From positions 1 to 16,933 of the forward strand of contig CAMPKU010000076.1 in assembly GCA_946887385.1 (NCBI GenBank): DNA of 16,933 nucleotides. The letters are read 5' to 3'. Under the pieces are notes generated by a model, which was given only the letters and a program-made list of their open reading frames with translations, was not told the origin of the DNA and did not search any database. This document shows, one piece after another, positions 7,070 through 14,290 of this stretch. How positions within the stretch are numbered: position 1 is the stretch's first letter; every line of letters starts with the position of its first letter. The stretch comes from an uncultured Gammaproteobacteria bacterium. GTDB lineage: Bacteria; Pseudomonadota; Gammaproteobacteria; Rariloculales; Rariloculaceae. A program made the position numbers and the translations under genes.

Positions 7070-7720
7070 TTAGGCCGCTCGCGGCCGCGCGTGGCGCATT
7101 CTGAGCAGCGCGCGGCCGTTCGCCGTGAGCGTATAGGCGGTCTCCCCGTCGAGCCCGCCGACGGTGGCTTGCAGCAGCTCGAGCCTTTGGAGCCGTTCGA
7201 GCGCGGCGCGAATCTCGTACGCGCGCGTCTTGAGCTCTGCAGCCACGTCGCTCACGGCGAGCGCGAAGCCCGGCGCAAGCCGGCCGTGCAGCTCGAGCAT
7301 CCGCACCTCGTCGGGACGCAGCGTGGGCTCCTCGCCGTCGAACGTGGGCTCCTTGCGCACAACGCGCCGGTGACGGCGATAGCGCGCGAACACCACGGCC
7401 ATCCGCAGACGGCGGCGCAGCTCCGCGACGCCGTACGCGATGCGGCTCGTGAGCGCGCGGTCGAAGCGCCGTACAGCGGCCGCCGCAACGATCAACGCCA
7501 CTGCGAACGCCAGCCAGAGTGCCCACGCCACAGTGCCGGCGATCGCACTACCGTAATCGGCCGGTCCCACACCGAGACTGTCCGCGAGCGCGGGCGCGCG
7601 GCTCGCGAGCAGGTAGAGGGCCCAATCGCCGGGCAGGAAAAACCACTGTTCGAACGTGGGCAACGCGAACGCACCCGCGTCGGCGACGAACGGATTCGGC
7701 GGCATCGGTATCGGATTCAT
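7070..7720 (-). CDS. Membrane-anchored protein with winged-helix-like C-terminal domain
   Basis: A 216-residue protein from the ATG at 7720. Residues 1-55 are a proline- and aromatic-rich N-terminal part. One membrane span covers about 59-82 (AGTVAWALWLAFAVALIVAA), directly followed by an Arg-rich stretch (RRFDRAL, LRRRLRM, ARYRRHRRVVRK). By the positive-inside rule the C-terminal part is cytoplasmic. Residues about 133-208 look like a winged helix: helix RPDEVRMLELHGRLA, then VSDVAAELKTRAYEIRAALERLQRLELL and a wing-like hairpin TVGGLDGETAYTLTANGRALL, as in MarR/PadR-type domains. It may sense an envelope signal and bind DNA or a protein in the cytoplasm. The frame is open to 7828, but the first 36 codons are not convincing; GGGG lies 8 bases before the chosen ATG. 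I do not recognise a named family. Confidence 0.7.
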   Translation of the reverse strand: MNPIPMPPNPFVADAGAFALPTFEQWFFLPGDWALYLLASRAPALADSLGVGPADYGSAIAGTVAWALWLAFAVALIVAAAAVRRFDRALTSRIAYGVAELRRRLRMAVVFARYRRHRRVVRKEPTFDGEEPTLRPDEVRMLELHGRLAPGFALAVSDVAAELKTRAYEIRAALERLQRLELLQATVGGLDGETAYTLTANGRALLRMRHARPRAA

Positions 7721-7849
7721 TGCGGCAACCCCGCTGTCTTCGAGAGACCGGTAGCTTTGCGTCCCCGCCTCGCGACGGGTTTGCCTTTGGCACGCCGCTA
7801 GTGTCCGCGCGCCGACCGCACGGCTCAACCGCGTTTTGACAAAAGTCGG

Positions 7850-8107
7850 CTAGATTCCGGCCTTGCCGAGCGTATCCATGATCTGGCGCAGCACGCCGGC
7901 CAGCGACGGGTGATCGGCTTCGAAGCGCACCGCCAGCGCCTCGACGGGCTCGGCAGACACCGCGCTCGCATCCTCGCTCGCGAGGGCTTGCTCGATATCC
8001 CGAGCAACGGTGGTCAACAGCGTGCGCGCTTCCGGATCGAGCGAGCGCGTTTCTCCAAGGCGCTCGTGCAACTGGGCCAGCAGCGCGCGCAAGTCCTCAC
8101 CACTCAT
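7850..8107 (-). CDS. DUF4404 family protein
   Basis: An 85-residue soluble protein matching DUF4404 over its whole length. It has the opening LRALLAQLHERLGETRSLDPEARTLL pattern, a central DIEQAL helix, a variable linker, and the closing VRFEADHPSLAGVLRQIMDTLGKAGI with the conserved F-E-x-x-H-P segment. It is predicted to be all helical and cytoplasmic. The family is small, mainly gammaproteobacterial, and of unknown function. GGAG lies about 8 bases before the ATG at 8107. The gap of 129 bases to the next minus-strand gene makes a shared operon possible but not certain. Confidence 0.85.
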   Translation of the reverse strand: MSGEDLRALLAQLHERLGETRSLDPEARTLLTTVARDIEQALASEDASAVSAEPVEALAVRFEADHPSLAGVLRQIMDTLGKAGI

Positions 8108-8124
8108 TCCGTTCTCCGCCAGCC

Positions 8125-8151
8125 TCGACTAACCACGCCTCACTCTAGCCT
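8125..8151 (+). promoter_or_regulatory. Possible promoter upstream of the low-GC orphan gene
   Basis: TCGACT (8125-8130) and TAGCCT (8146-8151) are separated by 15 bases. The TAGCCT element is also found at both divergent promoters at the right end of the window (16337-16342 on the minus strand and 16444-16449 on the plus strand). The spacer is short and the match imperfect, so this is a suggestion only. The 147-base gap at 8108-8254 holds nothing else I can support. Confidence 0.25.
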
Positions 8152-8254
8152 ACCGGCCGTGCGCCTCTCCACACTGCTATGCCATCATGACGCACGCCTT
8201 CGCCAATACCGCTTGTCGTAGCGCTCGATCACGCACCGAGGTCGGCACCCTCCA

Positions 8255-8656
8255 ATGGACGCGAAATATGCCGATCGTTTCCCTGCGGATATGCGCGAAT
8301 ACTTCGTTTCAAGATGGAGTCGCGTCGAAATCTGGGGCCTGGATCTGCCCGTGTACATTCTCTCCACGGTTTCGTTGAGCTGGCACCTCGATTACCCGTT
8401 TTGGTCGTCACAACCGCCGAAGGCATTGTGCGACCTTTGCCCCCGCGTCGTTCTGCAACGCCCGGGAGCCTATCCGGAACACGACAAGCGCATTCTCGAA
8501 GCGAACGCCGGCTTCCCCCTCGATCTCGGGTTGTTTGGCTCTCGTTGGATCATCCTCGACGGGATCCACCGGCTGGTTAAGCTCGTCGCTAATGGAACCA
8601 TCGCTGTAAAAGTCCGGCGAGTTCCCCAGCGCTACATTCGACGGGAGCTCGAATAG
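8255..8656 (+). CDS. Low-GC orphan with ParB/sulfiredoxin-like DG-x-HR motif
   Basis: A 133-residue protein, probably soluble. The C-terminal third, RWIILDGIHRLVKLVANG (97-114) then VKVRRVPQRYI, has the layout of ParB-N/sulfiredoxin-like domains, in which a D-G-x-H-R motif follows a hydrophobic strand and precedes a helix. In those families this segment binds a nucleotide or DNA. The first two thirds (aromatic-rich, with C59 and C62 in CDLC) are not recognisable. A hand count over 8281-8580 gives about 59% G+C, clearly below flanking genes (a sample line at 9001-9060 counts 77%), and codon choice is looser, which suggests recent acquisition. The ribosome binding site is poor (GAGGT 12 bases upstream). 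The stop codon is 3 bases from the convergent dehydrogenase stop. It could be a solitary accessory gene or an unrecognised toxin- or defence-type component; function unknown. Confidence 0.6.
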   Translation: MDAKYADRFPADMREYFVSRWSRVEIWGLDLPVYILSTVSLSWHLDYPFWSSQPPKALCDLCPRVVLQRPGAYPEHDKRILEANAGFPLDLGLFGSRWIILDGIHRLVKLVANGTIAVKVRRVPQRYIRRELE

Positions 8657-8659
8657 ACT

Positions 8660-10744
8660 CTAGGGTGCCGCACCGATCGCGATGCCGCGCAGCGCCGCAG
8701 CGTCGCCGGGCAGTGCGGCGCGTCCCGCCGGGTGCCCGCTTTCGCTAACGAAAAACGCCACGATGCTCGCGTAGGTTGCCGGCGTTAGTCCGCCGGCGTT
8801 TGCCGGCGGCATCGCGAGCGAGATGTCCTGGTACACGTCGCCGAGCGTGCCCTCGCCCCATTTCGCAGCGAAATTGGCGCCGGTGTAGTTCTGGGGCTCG
8901 TGACACGCGCGGCATTCTTGCTCGAACAATTGTTCGCCCTGCGCGGCTTGGTCGGCGGTGAACACGCCGTCGTCGAGCGAGCGCTGCGGTTGATCGAGCC
9001 GCGTAGGCCGCGGCACCTCGCGCGGCCCGTCGTCGGGCAGCGCGAACACCCAGATCACGCCGGAACCTTGCGGCACGTCCACGCCCACGAGCCGGCCCAG
9101 CGTCGTGGTGGGCGCCGCGCGGCCGCCCGAGGCCACTGCGATGTACTGCTTGCCGCCGAGCTCGTAGCTCACGGGCGCGCCGGACACGTCGCCGTTCAAG
9201 CGCGTCTGCCAGAGCAGCTCGCCGCTCTGCGCGTTCAGCGCGAAGAATTGCCGGTCCGCCGTGCCGCCGAACACCAAACCGCCGGCCGTCGCGAGCGCCG
9301 ACGCCGTCATCGGCGCGCCGCTCGTCGGCCGATAGGTCCACGCACGCTCGCCCGTGACGGGATCGAACGCGACGAACTCGCCGACGTAGTCATACCCCGG
9401 CGCCAGCGACGCCGTGTACGTCACACCCGTGAGCCCGCGCCCCGGCAGGAACTCCGGCGTTACCACTTGCGCGTTCATGCACGAGTTGTTGACGCCGAGA
9501 TAGTAGTAGCCCGTGAGCGGGCTGTAGCTCGGAGACTGCAAGTTGCGCGCGCCGTGAATATGCGGGCAGATCTCGAACACTTTGCCGGAGTCGACATCGG
9601 CCGGTGCCGGGATCGAGCGCGGGTCGAAGGTCGGCCGGCCTTGCGCGCTCCAACCGGTGATCGTGTTGTCGTACGCCGTGCGGAACGCGTGCAAGAACTC
9701 GCCGGTCGCGCGGTCGAGCACCACGCCCCAGCCCACCTTGCCCGTCAAGATCGCGGCTTTGCGCAGCGTGCCGCCGATTTGTAAATCCACGAGCATGCCC
9801 TCGTAGGCCGAGCGGTCCCACTGATCGGCCGGCACGAGCTGAAAGTGCCAGCGCAGCTTGCCGGTATCGGCCTCCACCGCCAGCAGCGTATTCGAGTACA
9901 GCGAATCGCCCGGGCCGCGCGAAGCCGTGGTCCACGGCGTGGGCTGCCCCGTCGAGAAGTACACCAGCTTGAGCTCCGGGTCGTAGCTCGCGGTGTTCCA
10001 CGCGGCAGCGCCGAGCGGCGGCCACTCGCCGTTCTCGGTCCACGTCTCGAAACCGGCTTCGCCTTTGCGGGGAGCGGTGTAGAACGTCCAGAGCCGCGTG
10101 CCGTTGGCGGCGTCGTAAGCCTCGAACTTGCCGCGCGCCGCGAAATCTCCGCCCGACGTGCCGATGAACACCTTGCCGTCGGCGATCAGCGGCGGATGCG
10201 CGTGCCCCTCGCCTGTTCGATAGTCGCCCGTCTGCACCTCCCACAACTTGGCGCCCGTGCGCGCGTCGAGCGCCACCAAAAAACTATCGGCGGTTCCGAA
10301 GTAGACGATGTCGCCGTAGATCGACACGCCGCGATGGCGCGGATACGCCTCGGACATGCCGATGTCCTGCGGGTACGTGCGCACGTGCGTCCACACAAGC
10401 TCGCCAGTGAGCGCGTCGAAGGCGACGACGCGGCCGCTGCCTTCCGAGACATACATGCGCCCGTTCGCCACGATCGGCGTGGCCACCCAGCGGCTGTTGT
10501 CGCGCATCGTGTAGGCCCACACGGCGCGCAAGTCTCCGACGGTGCGGCGATTGATTTGCCGCAACGGGCTGAAAGCCGTGACGTCGTAGGTGCGGCGGTA
10601 GCCGAGCCAATCGCCGGGCTCGGGGTTGCGCAGCCGCTCGGCCGTGATCGGCTCCCACTCGCTACTCGGCTGTTGCGGCTGCGCTTGCGCGGCGCACAGG
10701 AGAGCGAAAAGAAGCGGCGTCACTCGAGCTTTGGGACATGACAT
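8660..10744 (-). CDS. PQQ-dependent quinohemoprotein dehydrogenase with C-terminal cytochrome c
   Basis: A 694-residue periplasmic enzyme. Residues 1-22 are a signal peptide (cleavage after A-Q-A). Residues about 30-580 form an eight-bladed propeller, shown by repeated blade motifs such as VVALDALTGELVW-type segments (VAFDALTGELVW 107-118, VALDARTGAKLW 157-168, EAYDAANGTRLW 208-219). A heme c domain follows, with CRACH at 611-615 and the likely axial Met at M645 (AMPPANAGG). Such enzymes oxidise alcohols or related substrates with PQQ and pass electrons through heme c to the respiratory chain. D280 (GPGDSLY) matches the catalytic Asp. Unusually, the calcium-ligand Glu is D200 (TSGGDFAARG), the ligand Asn of the GN-x-SPW motif is Q267 (STGQPTPW), and the vicinal Cys-Cys ring under PQQ is missing (SEAYPRHRG at 131-139). 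The frame is open to 11038 over the DUF488 gene, but the ATG at 10744 begins the signal peptide. Substrate unknown. Confidence 0.92.
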   Translation of the reverse strand: MSCPKARVTPLLFALLCAAQAQPQQPSSEWEPITAERLRNPEPGDWLGYRRTYDVTAFSPLRQINRRTVGDLRAVWAYTMRDNSRWVATPIVANGRMYVSEGSGRVVAFDALTGELVWTHVRTYPQDIGMSEAYPRHRGVSIYGDIVYFGTADSFLVALDARTGAKLWEVQTGDYRTGEGHAHPPLIADGKVFIGTSGGDFAARGKFEAYDAANGTRLWTFYTAPRKGEAGFETWTENGEWPPLGAAAWNTASYDPELKLVYFSTGQPTPWTTASRGPGDSLYSNTLLAVEADTGKLRWHFQLVPADQWDRSAYEGMLVDLQIGGTLRKAAILTGKVGWGVVLDRATGEFLHAFRTAYDNTITGWSAQGRPTFDPRSIPAPADVDSGKVFEICPHIHGARNLQSPSYSPLTGYYYLGVNNSCMNAQVVTPEFLPGRGLTGVTYTASLAPGYDYVGEFVAFDPVTGERAWTYRPTSGAPMTASALATAGGLVFGGTADRQFFALNAQSGELLWQTRLNGDVSGAPVSYELGGKQYIAVASGGRAAPTTTLGRLVGVDVPQGSGVIWVFALPDDGPREVPRPTRLDQPQRSLDDGVFTADQAAQGEQLFEQECRACHEPQNYTGANFAAKWGEGTLGDVYQDISLAMPPANAGGLTPATYASIVAFFVSESGHPAGRAALPGDAAALRGIAIGAAP

Positions 10745-10774
10745 CGGCGATCTCGCACGGCTATCCGGGCGCCC

Positions 10775-10804
10775 ATGGTATTTTGGTTGGCAACGCACAC
10801 TCAA
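10775..10804 (-). promoter_or_regulatory. Possible promoter for the PQQ dehydrogenase
   Basis: On the minus strand TTGAGT (10804-10799) and TACCAT (10780-10775) are separated by 18 bases, each matching four of six consensus positions. They lie in the 82-base gap between the divergent dehydrogenase and DUF488 genes, and transcription would begin about 25 bases before the ATG at 10744. No equal plus-strand promoter stands out in the gap. Confidence 0.3.
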
Positions 10805-10826
10805 CGTGCGCGGCCAAGGAGGCGCC

Positions 10827-11405
10827 GTGAGTAAGCAACCGCCGCCGCAGGACGTGGCGTGGCCCGAAGGCACGATCTTCACGATCGGCCATTCCACCCA
10901 CCCGATCGAGCGCTTTTTGAGCCTGCTCGCCGCGTACGGCATCGAGCAGGTCGCCGACGTCCGCACCGTGCCACGGTCGCGGCGCAATCCGCAGTTCAAC
11001 GCCGATACGCTGCGCGAGTCGCTGCGAACGGCAGGCATCGCCTACGTGCCGCTCAAGGAGCTCGGCGGCCTGCGCAAGCCGCGGCGGGACTCGCCGAACA
11101 CGGGCTGGCGCAACGAGAGCTTTCGCGGTTATGCCGACTATATGCAGACGCCGGAGTTTGCCGGCGGGCTCGCACAGCTCGCCGATCTCGCCGCGGAGCG
11201 GCGCACCGCCATCATGTGCGCCGAAGCCGTGCCCTGGCGCTGTCATCGCTCGCTGGTTGCGGATGCGCTCGCCGTACGGGGCATCGGGGTGGTCGAGATT
11301 TTGAGCGAGACCAGCTATCGCGAGCACGCGCTCACGCCGTTCGCGCAGGTCGACGGAACGACGGTCACTTACCCGCCGGAGCAACAACAACCACCCCTGC
11401 TTTGA
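10827..11405 (+). CDS. DUF488 domain protein
   Basis: A 192-residue cytoplasmic protein with the DUF488 hallmarks: FTIGHSTHPIERFLSLL at 18-34, VADVRTVPRSRRNPQFN at 42-58, LKELGGLR at 76-83, FRGYADYM at 99-106 and the cysteine-bearing MCAEAVPWRCHRSLVAD at 130-146 (C131 and C139). The fold and the CAE-x-x-x-x-C-H-R motif are conserved, but the reaction is not established; nucleotide or nucleic-acid related roles have been proposed from context. The start is a GTG at 10827, chosen because AAGGAGG, a near-perfect ribosome binding site, lies 4 bases upstream and the conserved domain begins 16 codons later. The frame extends upstream to an ATG at 10626, but that would run through the divergent dehydrogenase gene. 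The outer-membrane gene follows after 60 bases. Confidence 0.9.
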   Translation: MSKQPPPQDVAWPEGTIFTIGHSTHPIERFLSLLAAYGIEQVADVRTVPRSRRNPQFNADTLRESLRTAGIAYVPLKELGGLRKPRRDSPNTGWRNESFRGYADYMQTPEFAGGLAQLADLAAERRTAIMCAEAVPWRCHRSLVADALAVRGIGVVEILSETSYREHALTPFAQVDGTTVTYPPEQQQPPLL

Positions 11406-11465
11406 TTCGGCTCGTGCGCTGGCGCGGAACTTGCTTCGATCACGCGTCGCTCACCGAGGCCAAGG

Positions 11466-12311
11466 ATGGTCGCTCGATTCGTTGCAGTACGCGCGCTTGC
11501 GTGCGCCGCCTCGGCGCTACTCGCGGGGCCATGCGGCGCGCAAGCGGCGGACACGGATCCCTTCCACTGGGCGTATGCAGCCGCATTCGGTGCCGGCGTG
11601 TACCGGCTCGGCGACGGTACCGAGGCGCAGACCTATCGCGGCAACTTCTCGGTGCCTTTGCGGCAAACGCGGGACGAGCGCGCCGGCGTGCGTTTGCTGT
11701 TGCCCGTCGCGCTCGGCCTGCAAAACCTCGATGCCGATGCCCTGCCCGTCGACCGGCCCGACGATGAGGTCGAGCACGTTGCGTTCCTGCCGGGCATCGA
11801 GCTCGAGCATCGAGTGGGCACGCGCTGGACGCTGCGCACTCGCGCCCAGGTCGGCCGCGCCGAGGAGCTCGAGGGAACGCAGCTGTCGGCGCGCCTCGCG
11901 GCCGTCGGCTTCCGCAGCCGCGTGAAGTTCGAGAACGCGCCCGGAAGCCCGGCGCTGATCAACGGCGTTCTATGGACGGGATTCGATCCGAGCGACGGCG
12001 TGAGGCGTTCGCTGCTGCGATTCACGGCCGGCCTGGAGCTCGACATCCCGGCAGCGCGCTGGCGCGTGCGCGACAGCCCGATGCGCTGGCGGCCGCACGT
12101 GCTCAGGGACTGGTACTACCGGCCGCCGGCCGCGCTCGCCTTCGGCGACGAGAATTTCGAGCGCCGCGACGCCGAGTGGCAGCTCGGCGTTGCCGCGGCA
12201 CGCGAGGGCGGCTTCAAAATCTGGTTCATCCGCTTCGAAGCCGTGGGCGTCGCGTACCGCTTCTCCGAGCACAGTGACGGCCTTCGGTTCTATCTGAACT
12301 CGGTGTTCTGA
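11466..12311 (+). CDS. Outer-membrane beta-barrel protein (solitary autotransporter-barrel-like, Omp_AT type)
   Basis: A 281-residue protein. Residues 1-27 are a signal peptide ending G-A-Q-A. The mature part begins WAYAAAFGAGVYRLGDG and FSVPLRQTRDERAGVRLLLPVALG, with alternating hydrophobic residues in strands about 10 residues long, FLPGIELEHRVGTRWTLRTRAQVG at 107-130, and closes FYLNSVF with the terminal Phe typical of BAM-inserted barrels. The pattern of short strands and the lack of a passenger domain fit the solitary outer-membrane autotransporter barrel family known from Vibrio and relatives. That assignment is from memory of the pattern, so the barrel is more certain than the family. 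GAGG six bases before the ATG supports the start. It lies 60 bases after the DUF488 gene; a functional link is not evident. No cargo or partner gene is adjacent. Confidence 0.75.
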   Translation: MVARFVAVRALACAASALLAGPCGAQAADTDPFHWAYAAAFGAGVYRLGDGTEAQTYRGNFSVPLRQTRDERAGVRLLLPVALGLQNLDADALPVDRPDDEVEHVAFLPGIELEHRVGTRWTLRTRAQVGRAEELEGTQLSARLAAVGFRSRVKFENAPGSPALINGVLWTGFDPSDGVRRSLLRFTAGLELDIPAARWRVRDSPMRWRPHVLRDWYYRPPAALAFGDENFERRDAEWQLGVAAAREGGFKIWFIRFEAVGVAYRFSEHSDGLRFYLNSVF

Positions 12312-12313
12312 CG

Positions 12314-12337
12314 CGCAAGCTGTGCGAGCGGCTTGCG
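12314..12337. terminator. Hairpin between convergent genes
   Basis: CGCAAGC (12314-12320) and GCTTGCG (12331-12337) form a perfect 7-base stem that can extend inward by three pairs, two of them G-U, to close on a GCGA tetraloop of the stable GNRA type. It starts 2 bases after the stop of the barrel gene and 7 bases beyond the stop of the convergent HupE gene. No T run follows on either strand, so efficiency is uncertain. Confidence 0.45.
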
Positions 12338-12344
12338 AGCGTAG

Positions 12345-13358
12345 TCACTCGAACACGCCGATCGTGCGCTCGATAAACCAAAACGCCGCCACGGAACCGA
12401 TGCCATACGCCACCGCGCGCTGCCAAGCTACGGGCACACGCACGGCCGCAAGCCGCACGAGCCAAGCGAACCCGAACACTGCTGCGATGAATACTAGCTG
12501 GCCAAGCTCGACGCCCACGTTGAAGAACAGCAATGCGAGCGGCACGGCGTGCTGCGGCATACCGACCTCGCTCAACGCGCCCGCAAAGCCGAACCCGTGC
12601 AGCAAGCCGAACGCGAAGGCCACCACCCACGGGAAGCGCCGCGTAAGATTCGCGCGCTCTTCGGCTTGAAGGGCAGAGGCAGGTTGACGCGCGAGCTCCG
12701 ATGCCAGGAACAGAATGCTGAGCGCGATGATCGCTTCGACGGGCGCCGACGGAACTTGCACCACGCCGAGCGTAGCGGCACCCAGCGTGATGCTGTGCGC
12801 CACCGTGAACGCCGTGACGGTTGCCACGAGCCGCCCCACGCCTTGCACGATCAAGAGCAGCGCCAACACGAACAGCAGATGGTCGATGCCGAGCAGGATG
12901 TGCTCCACGCCGAGCACGAGATACGTACGCACCACTTCTAACGCGCTCGGCCGTTCCGGGATCGTGACGGCAGGCGCGTCCGGTGTCAGCCGCTGACTCG
13001 ACGACGTGCCGTCCAAGTAATCCACGCGCAGCAGTACGTCGGTCTGCGTCTGCGCGAGCCCGTTCACCGTAAAGCCCTTGCCCGCGAGGCCGTCGGGGCA
13101 TGCGAGCGCTGCGTGCTGCAGGCGCATGTCGTCGATCACGTACGTGCGCACGCTCCCCGCGACCGCGCAGCCGTCCGGCAGTTGCGGCTCGAGCGCGGAA
13201 GCAAGGCCGCCCGAGATCGACACCTTCCATTGCGCGTCGAAGGAGTTCGGGGCTGTCTCGGTGAGGCCGAAGTACGCGGGGCTCAAGCGGTGCGCGGCAA
13301 CCGGCAAAGCGCACAGCGCCATGGCGAGCAGCGCGGCACAGCGTGCCGCACGAGTCAC
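12345..13358 (-). CDS. HupE/UreJ-family membrane protein
   Basis: A 337-residue inner-membrane protein. Residues 1-22 are a signal peptide, 23-140 a periplasmic beta-rich domain with C64 and C87, and about 143-332 a membrane domain of six or seven spans. Family motifs are present: LGVEHILLGIDHLLFVLALL (H153, D159, H160), FTVAHSITLG (H188), VEAIIALSI (E208), FGLLHGFGFA (H254) and FNVGVELGQ (E284). The clustered His, Asp and Glu inside the spans suggest metal passage. HupE and UreJ proteins are linked to nickel uptake, but this longer class is not beside a hydrogenase or urease gene and its metal is unknown. The start is GTG, overlapping the PpiC-like stop as GTGA (13358-13355), so the two proteins are made by coupled translation and probably act together. 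Confidence 0.92.
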   Translation of the reverse strand: MTRAARCAALLAMALCALPVAAHRLSPAYFGLTETAPNSFDAQWKVSISGGLASALEPQLPDGCAVAGSVRTYVIDDMRLQHAALACPDGLAGKGFTVNGLAQTQTDVLLRVDYLDGTSSSQRLTPDAPAVTIPERPSALEVVRTYLVLGVEHILLGIDHLLFVLALLLIVQGVGRLVATVTAFTVAHSITLGAATLGVVQVPSAPVEAIIALSILFLASELARQPASALQAEERANLTRRFPWVVAFAFGLLHGFGFAGALSEVGMPQHAVPLALLFFNVGVELGQLVFIAAVFGFAWLVRLAAVRVPVAWQRAVAYGIGSVAAFWFIERTIGVFE

Positions 13359-14212
13359 TGCGCCGGCTCCGGCGCAGAGCTTGCGTCCTCGAGCTCTTCG
13401 ATCACGACGTCGTAACGTGCACGCATTTCCTGATACGCCTGCTCATTCGCGGTACGCCGGCGTTGCGCGCCGAACTCCTCCGCGACGCGCGCGGCGATTT
13501 CCTCGTACGGCGGCAAGCGCTCGCCGCTGCGGCTGCGAAGTCGCACCGCGTGTAAGCCGAAATCCGAGCGATAAGGCCCCGACCACTCGCCGGGCTCGGC
13601 GTTGAACAGCGCGTCCGCGAGCGCGTCGCCGAACAGCACCGCCACTTGCTCGCGCGGCGCATCCTCATACGATTCGCGCAGCGGCGTGCGGTCCCCAACT
13701 TCAGCGGCAGGCCGGCCTGAGCGCAGCGCGGCAAGCCCCGCGGCGGCGTCCGCTTCGAGCGCGTCGCCGCGCACACCGGGGCTGAAGAACACCTGATCGA
13801 AGCTCACGAGCGACGGAATCGTGAACAGCTCGGGAGACGCGTCGTAAAACGCGCGAAGCTCCTGCTCGGAGGTCGGTTCGGGATCGGCCAAGTCCTGCGT
13901 GAGGTAACTCATCTTCTCGATGAGTCGCCGCCGCACCTCGTCGTCGTTGACGTCGAGCTCGAGCGCGAGCGCCTCACGGTACAGAACCTCGTCGCGCACG
14001 GTGGGCTCGATGAGCGCGCGCAGCTCCTCGGTTGTCGGCTGGCGGCCTTGAAGCGCCGCGGCGGCGGCACGCGCCTGCGCCACCTGCTCCGCCGTGACGA
14101 CGATCTGCTGGCGACCCGTGCTGACGGACTCGCCGTGAAAGGCCGCCACCGCGAACAGCGCGGCTCCTACGGCCAAGAAGTGCACGAGCGGGTCTTTGAG
14201 GAGCCTCGACAT
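13355..14212 (-). CDS. Membrane-anchored PpiC/parvulin-type peptidyl-prolyl isomerase-like protein
   Basis: A 285-residue protein anchored by one N-terminal span (about 9-26), with the rest in the periplasm. A SurA-like helical N-domain (about 37-110: TAEQVAQARAAAAAL, EPTVRDEVLYREALAL, VRRRLIEKMSYLTQDL) is followed by a parvulin-like domain (about 133-240) and a charged helical tail. The domain seems degenerate: the usual first-strand His-Ile-Leu is FDQVFF, although FGLHAVRLRS near residue 220 keeps the family's closing strand. It may therefore act as a chaperone rather than an isomerase. It overlaps the HupE-like gene by 4 bases. A PpiC-like protein beside HupE/UreJ recurs in gammaproteobacteria, to my knowledge without a defined role; folding or loading of the permease's periplasmic domain is an inference. 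Confidence 0.85.
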   Translation of the reverse strand: MSRLLKDPLVHFLAVGAALFAVAAFHGESVSTGRQQIVVTAEQVAQARAAAAALQGRQPTTEELRALIEPTVRDEVLYREALALELDVNDDEVRRRLIEKMSYLTQDLADPEPTSEQELRAFYDASPELFTIPSLVSFDQVFFSPGVRGDALEADAAAGLAALRSGRPAAEVGDRTPLRESYEDAPREQVAVLFGDALADALFNAEPGEWSGPYRSDFGLHAVRLRSRSGERLPPYEEIAARVAEEFGAQRRRTANEQAYQEMRARYDVVIEELEDASSAPEPAQ

Positions 14213-14230
14213 CGATTCGACCGGGTATCG

Positions 14231-14270
14231 TGAGCGGCCCCGGATTATCGCCGCCCGCGCCGGGGCCTCA
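14231..14270. terminator. GC-rich hairpin after the small secreted protein gene
   Basis: GGCCCCGG (14236-14243) pairs perfectly with CCGGGGCC (14260-14267), and TGA/TCA (14231-14233 with 14268-14270) extends the stem past a two-base bulge. The loop is 16 bases. It lies in the 78-base gap between the small secreted protein gene and the PpiC-like gene on the minus strand. No T run follows, so it could be an attenuator, a processing site or a weak terminator. Confidence 0.35.
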
Positions 14271-14290
14271 CAAGGAGAGGTTGGGCGCGC

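Noticed and set aside
7836..7841. A perfect TTGACA on the plus strand as a -35 box
   Set aside because: It points into the 3' end of the DUF4404 gene, no -10 box stands at 16-18 bases, and no plus-strand gene follows within reach.
8900..9784. Long open frames opposite or out of frame with the PQQ dehydrogenase, including 9390-10244
   Set aside because: Their translations are Arg- and Ala-rich without motifs, while the dehydrogenase frame has blades, the catalytic Asp and a heme site throughout.
10745..11038. N-terminal extension of the PQQ dehydrogenase by 98 codons
   Set aside because: It would lie antisense to the conserved start of the DUF488 gene, and the signal peptide begins exactly at 10744.
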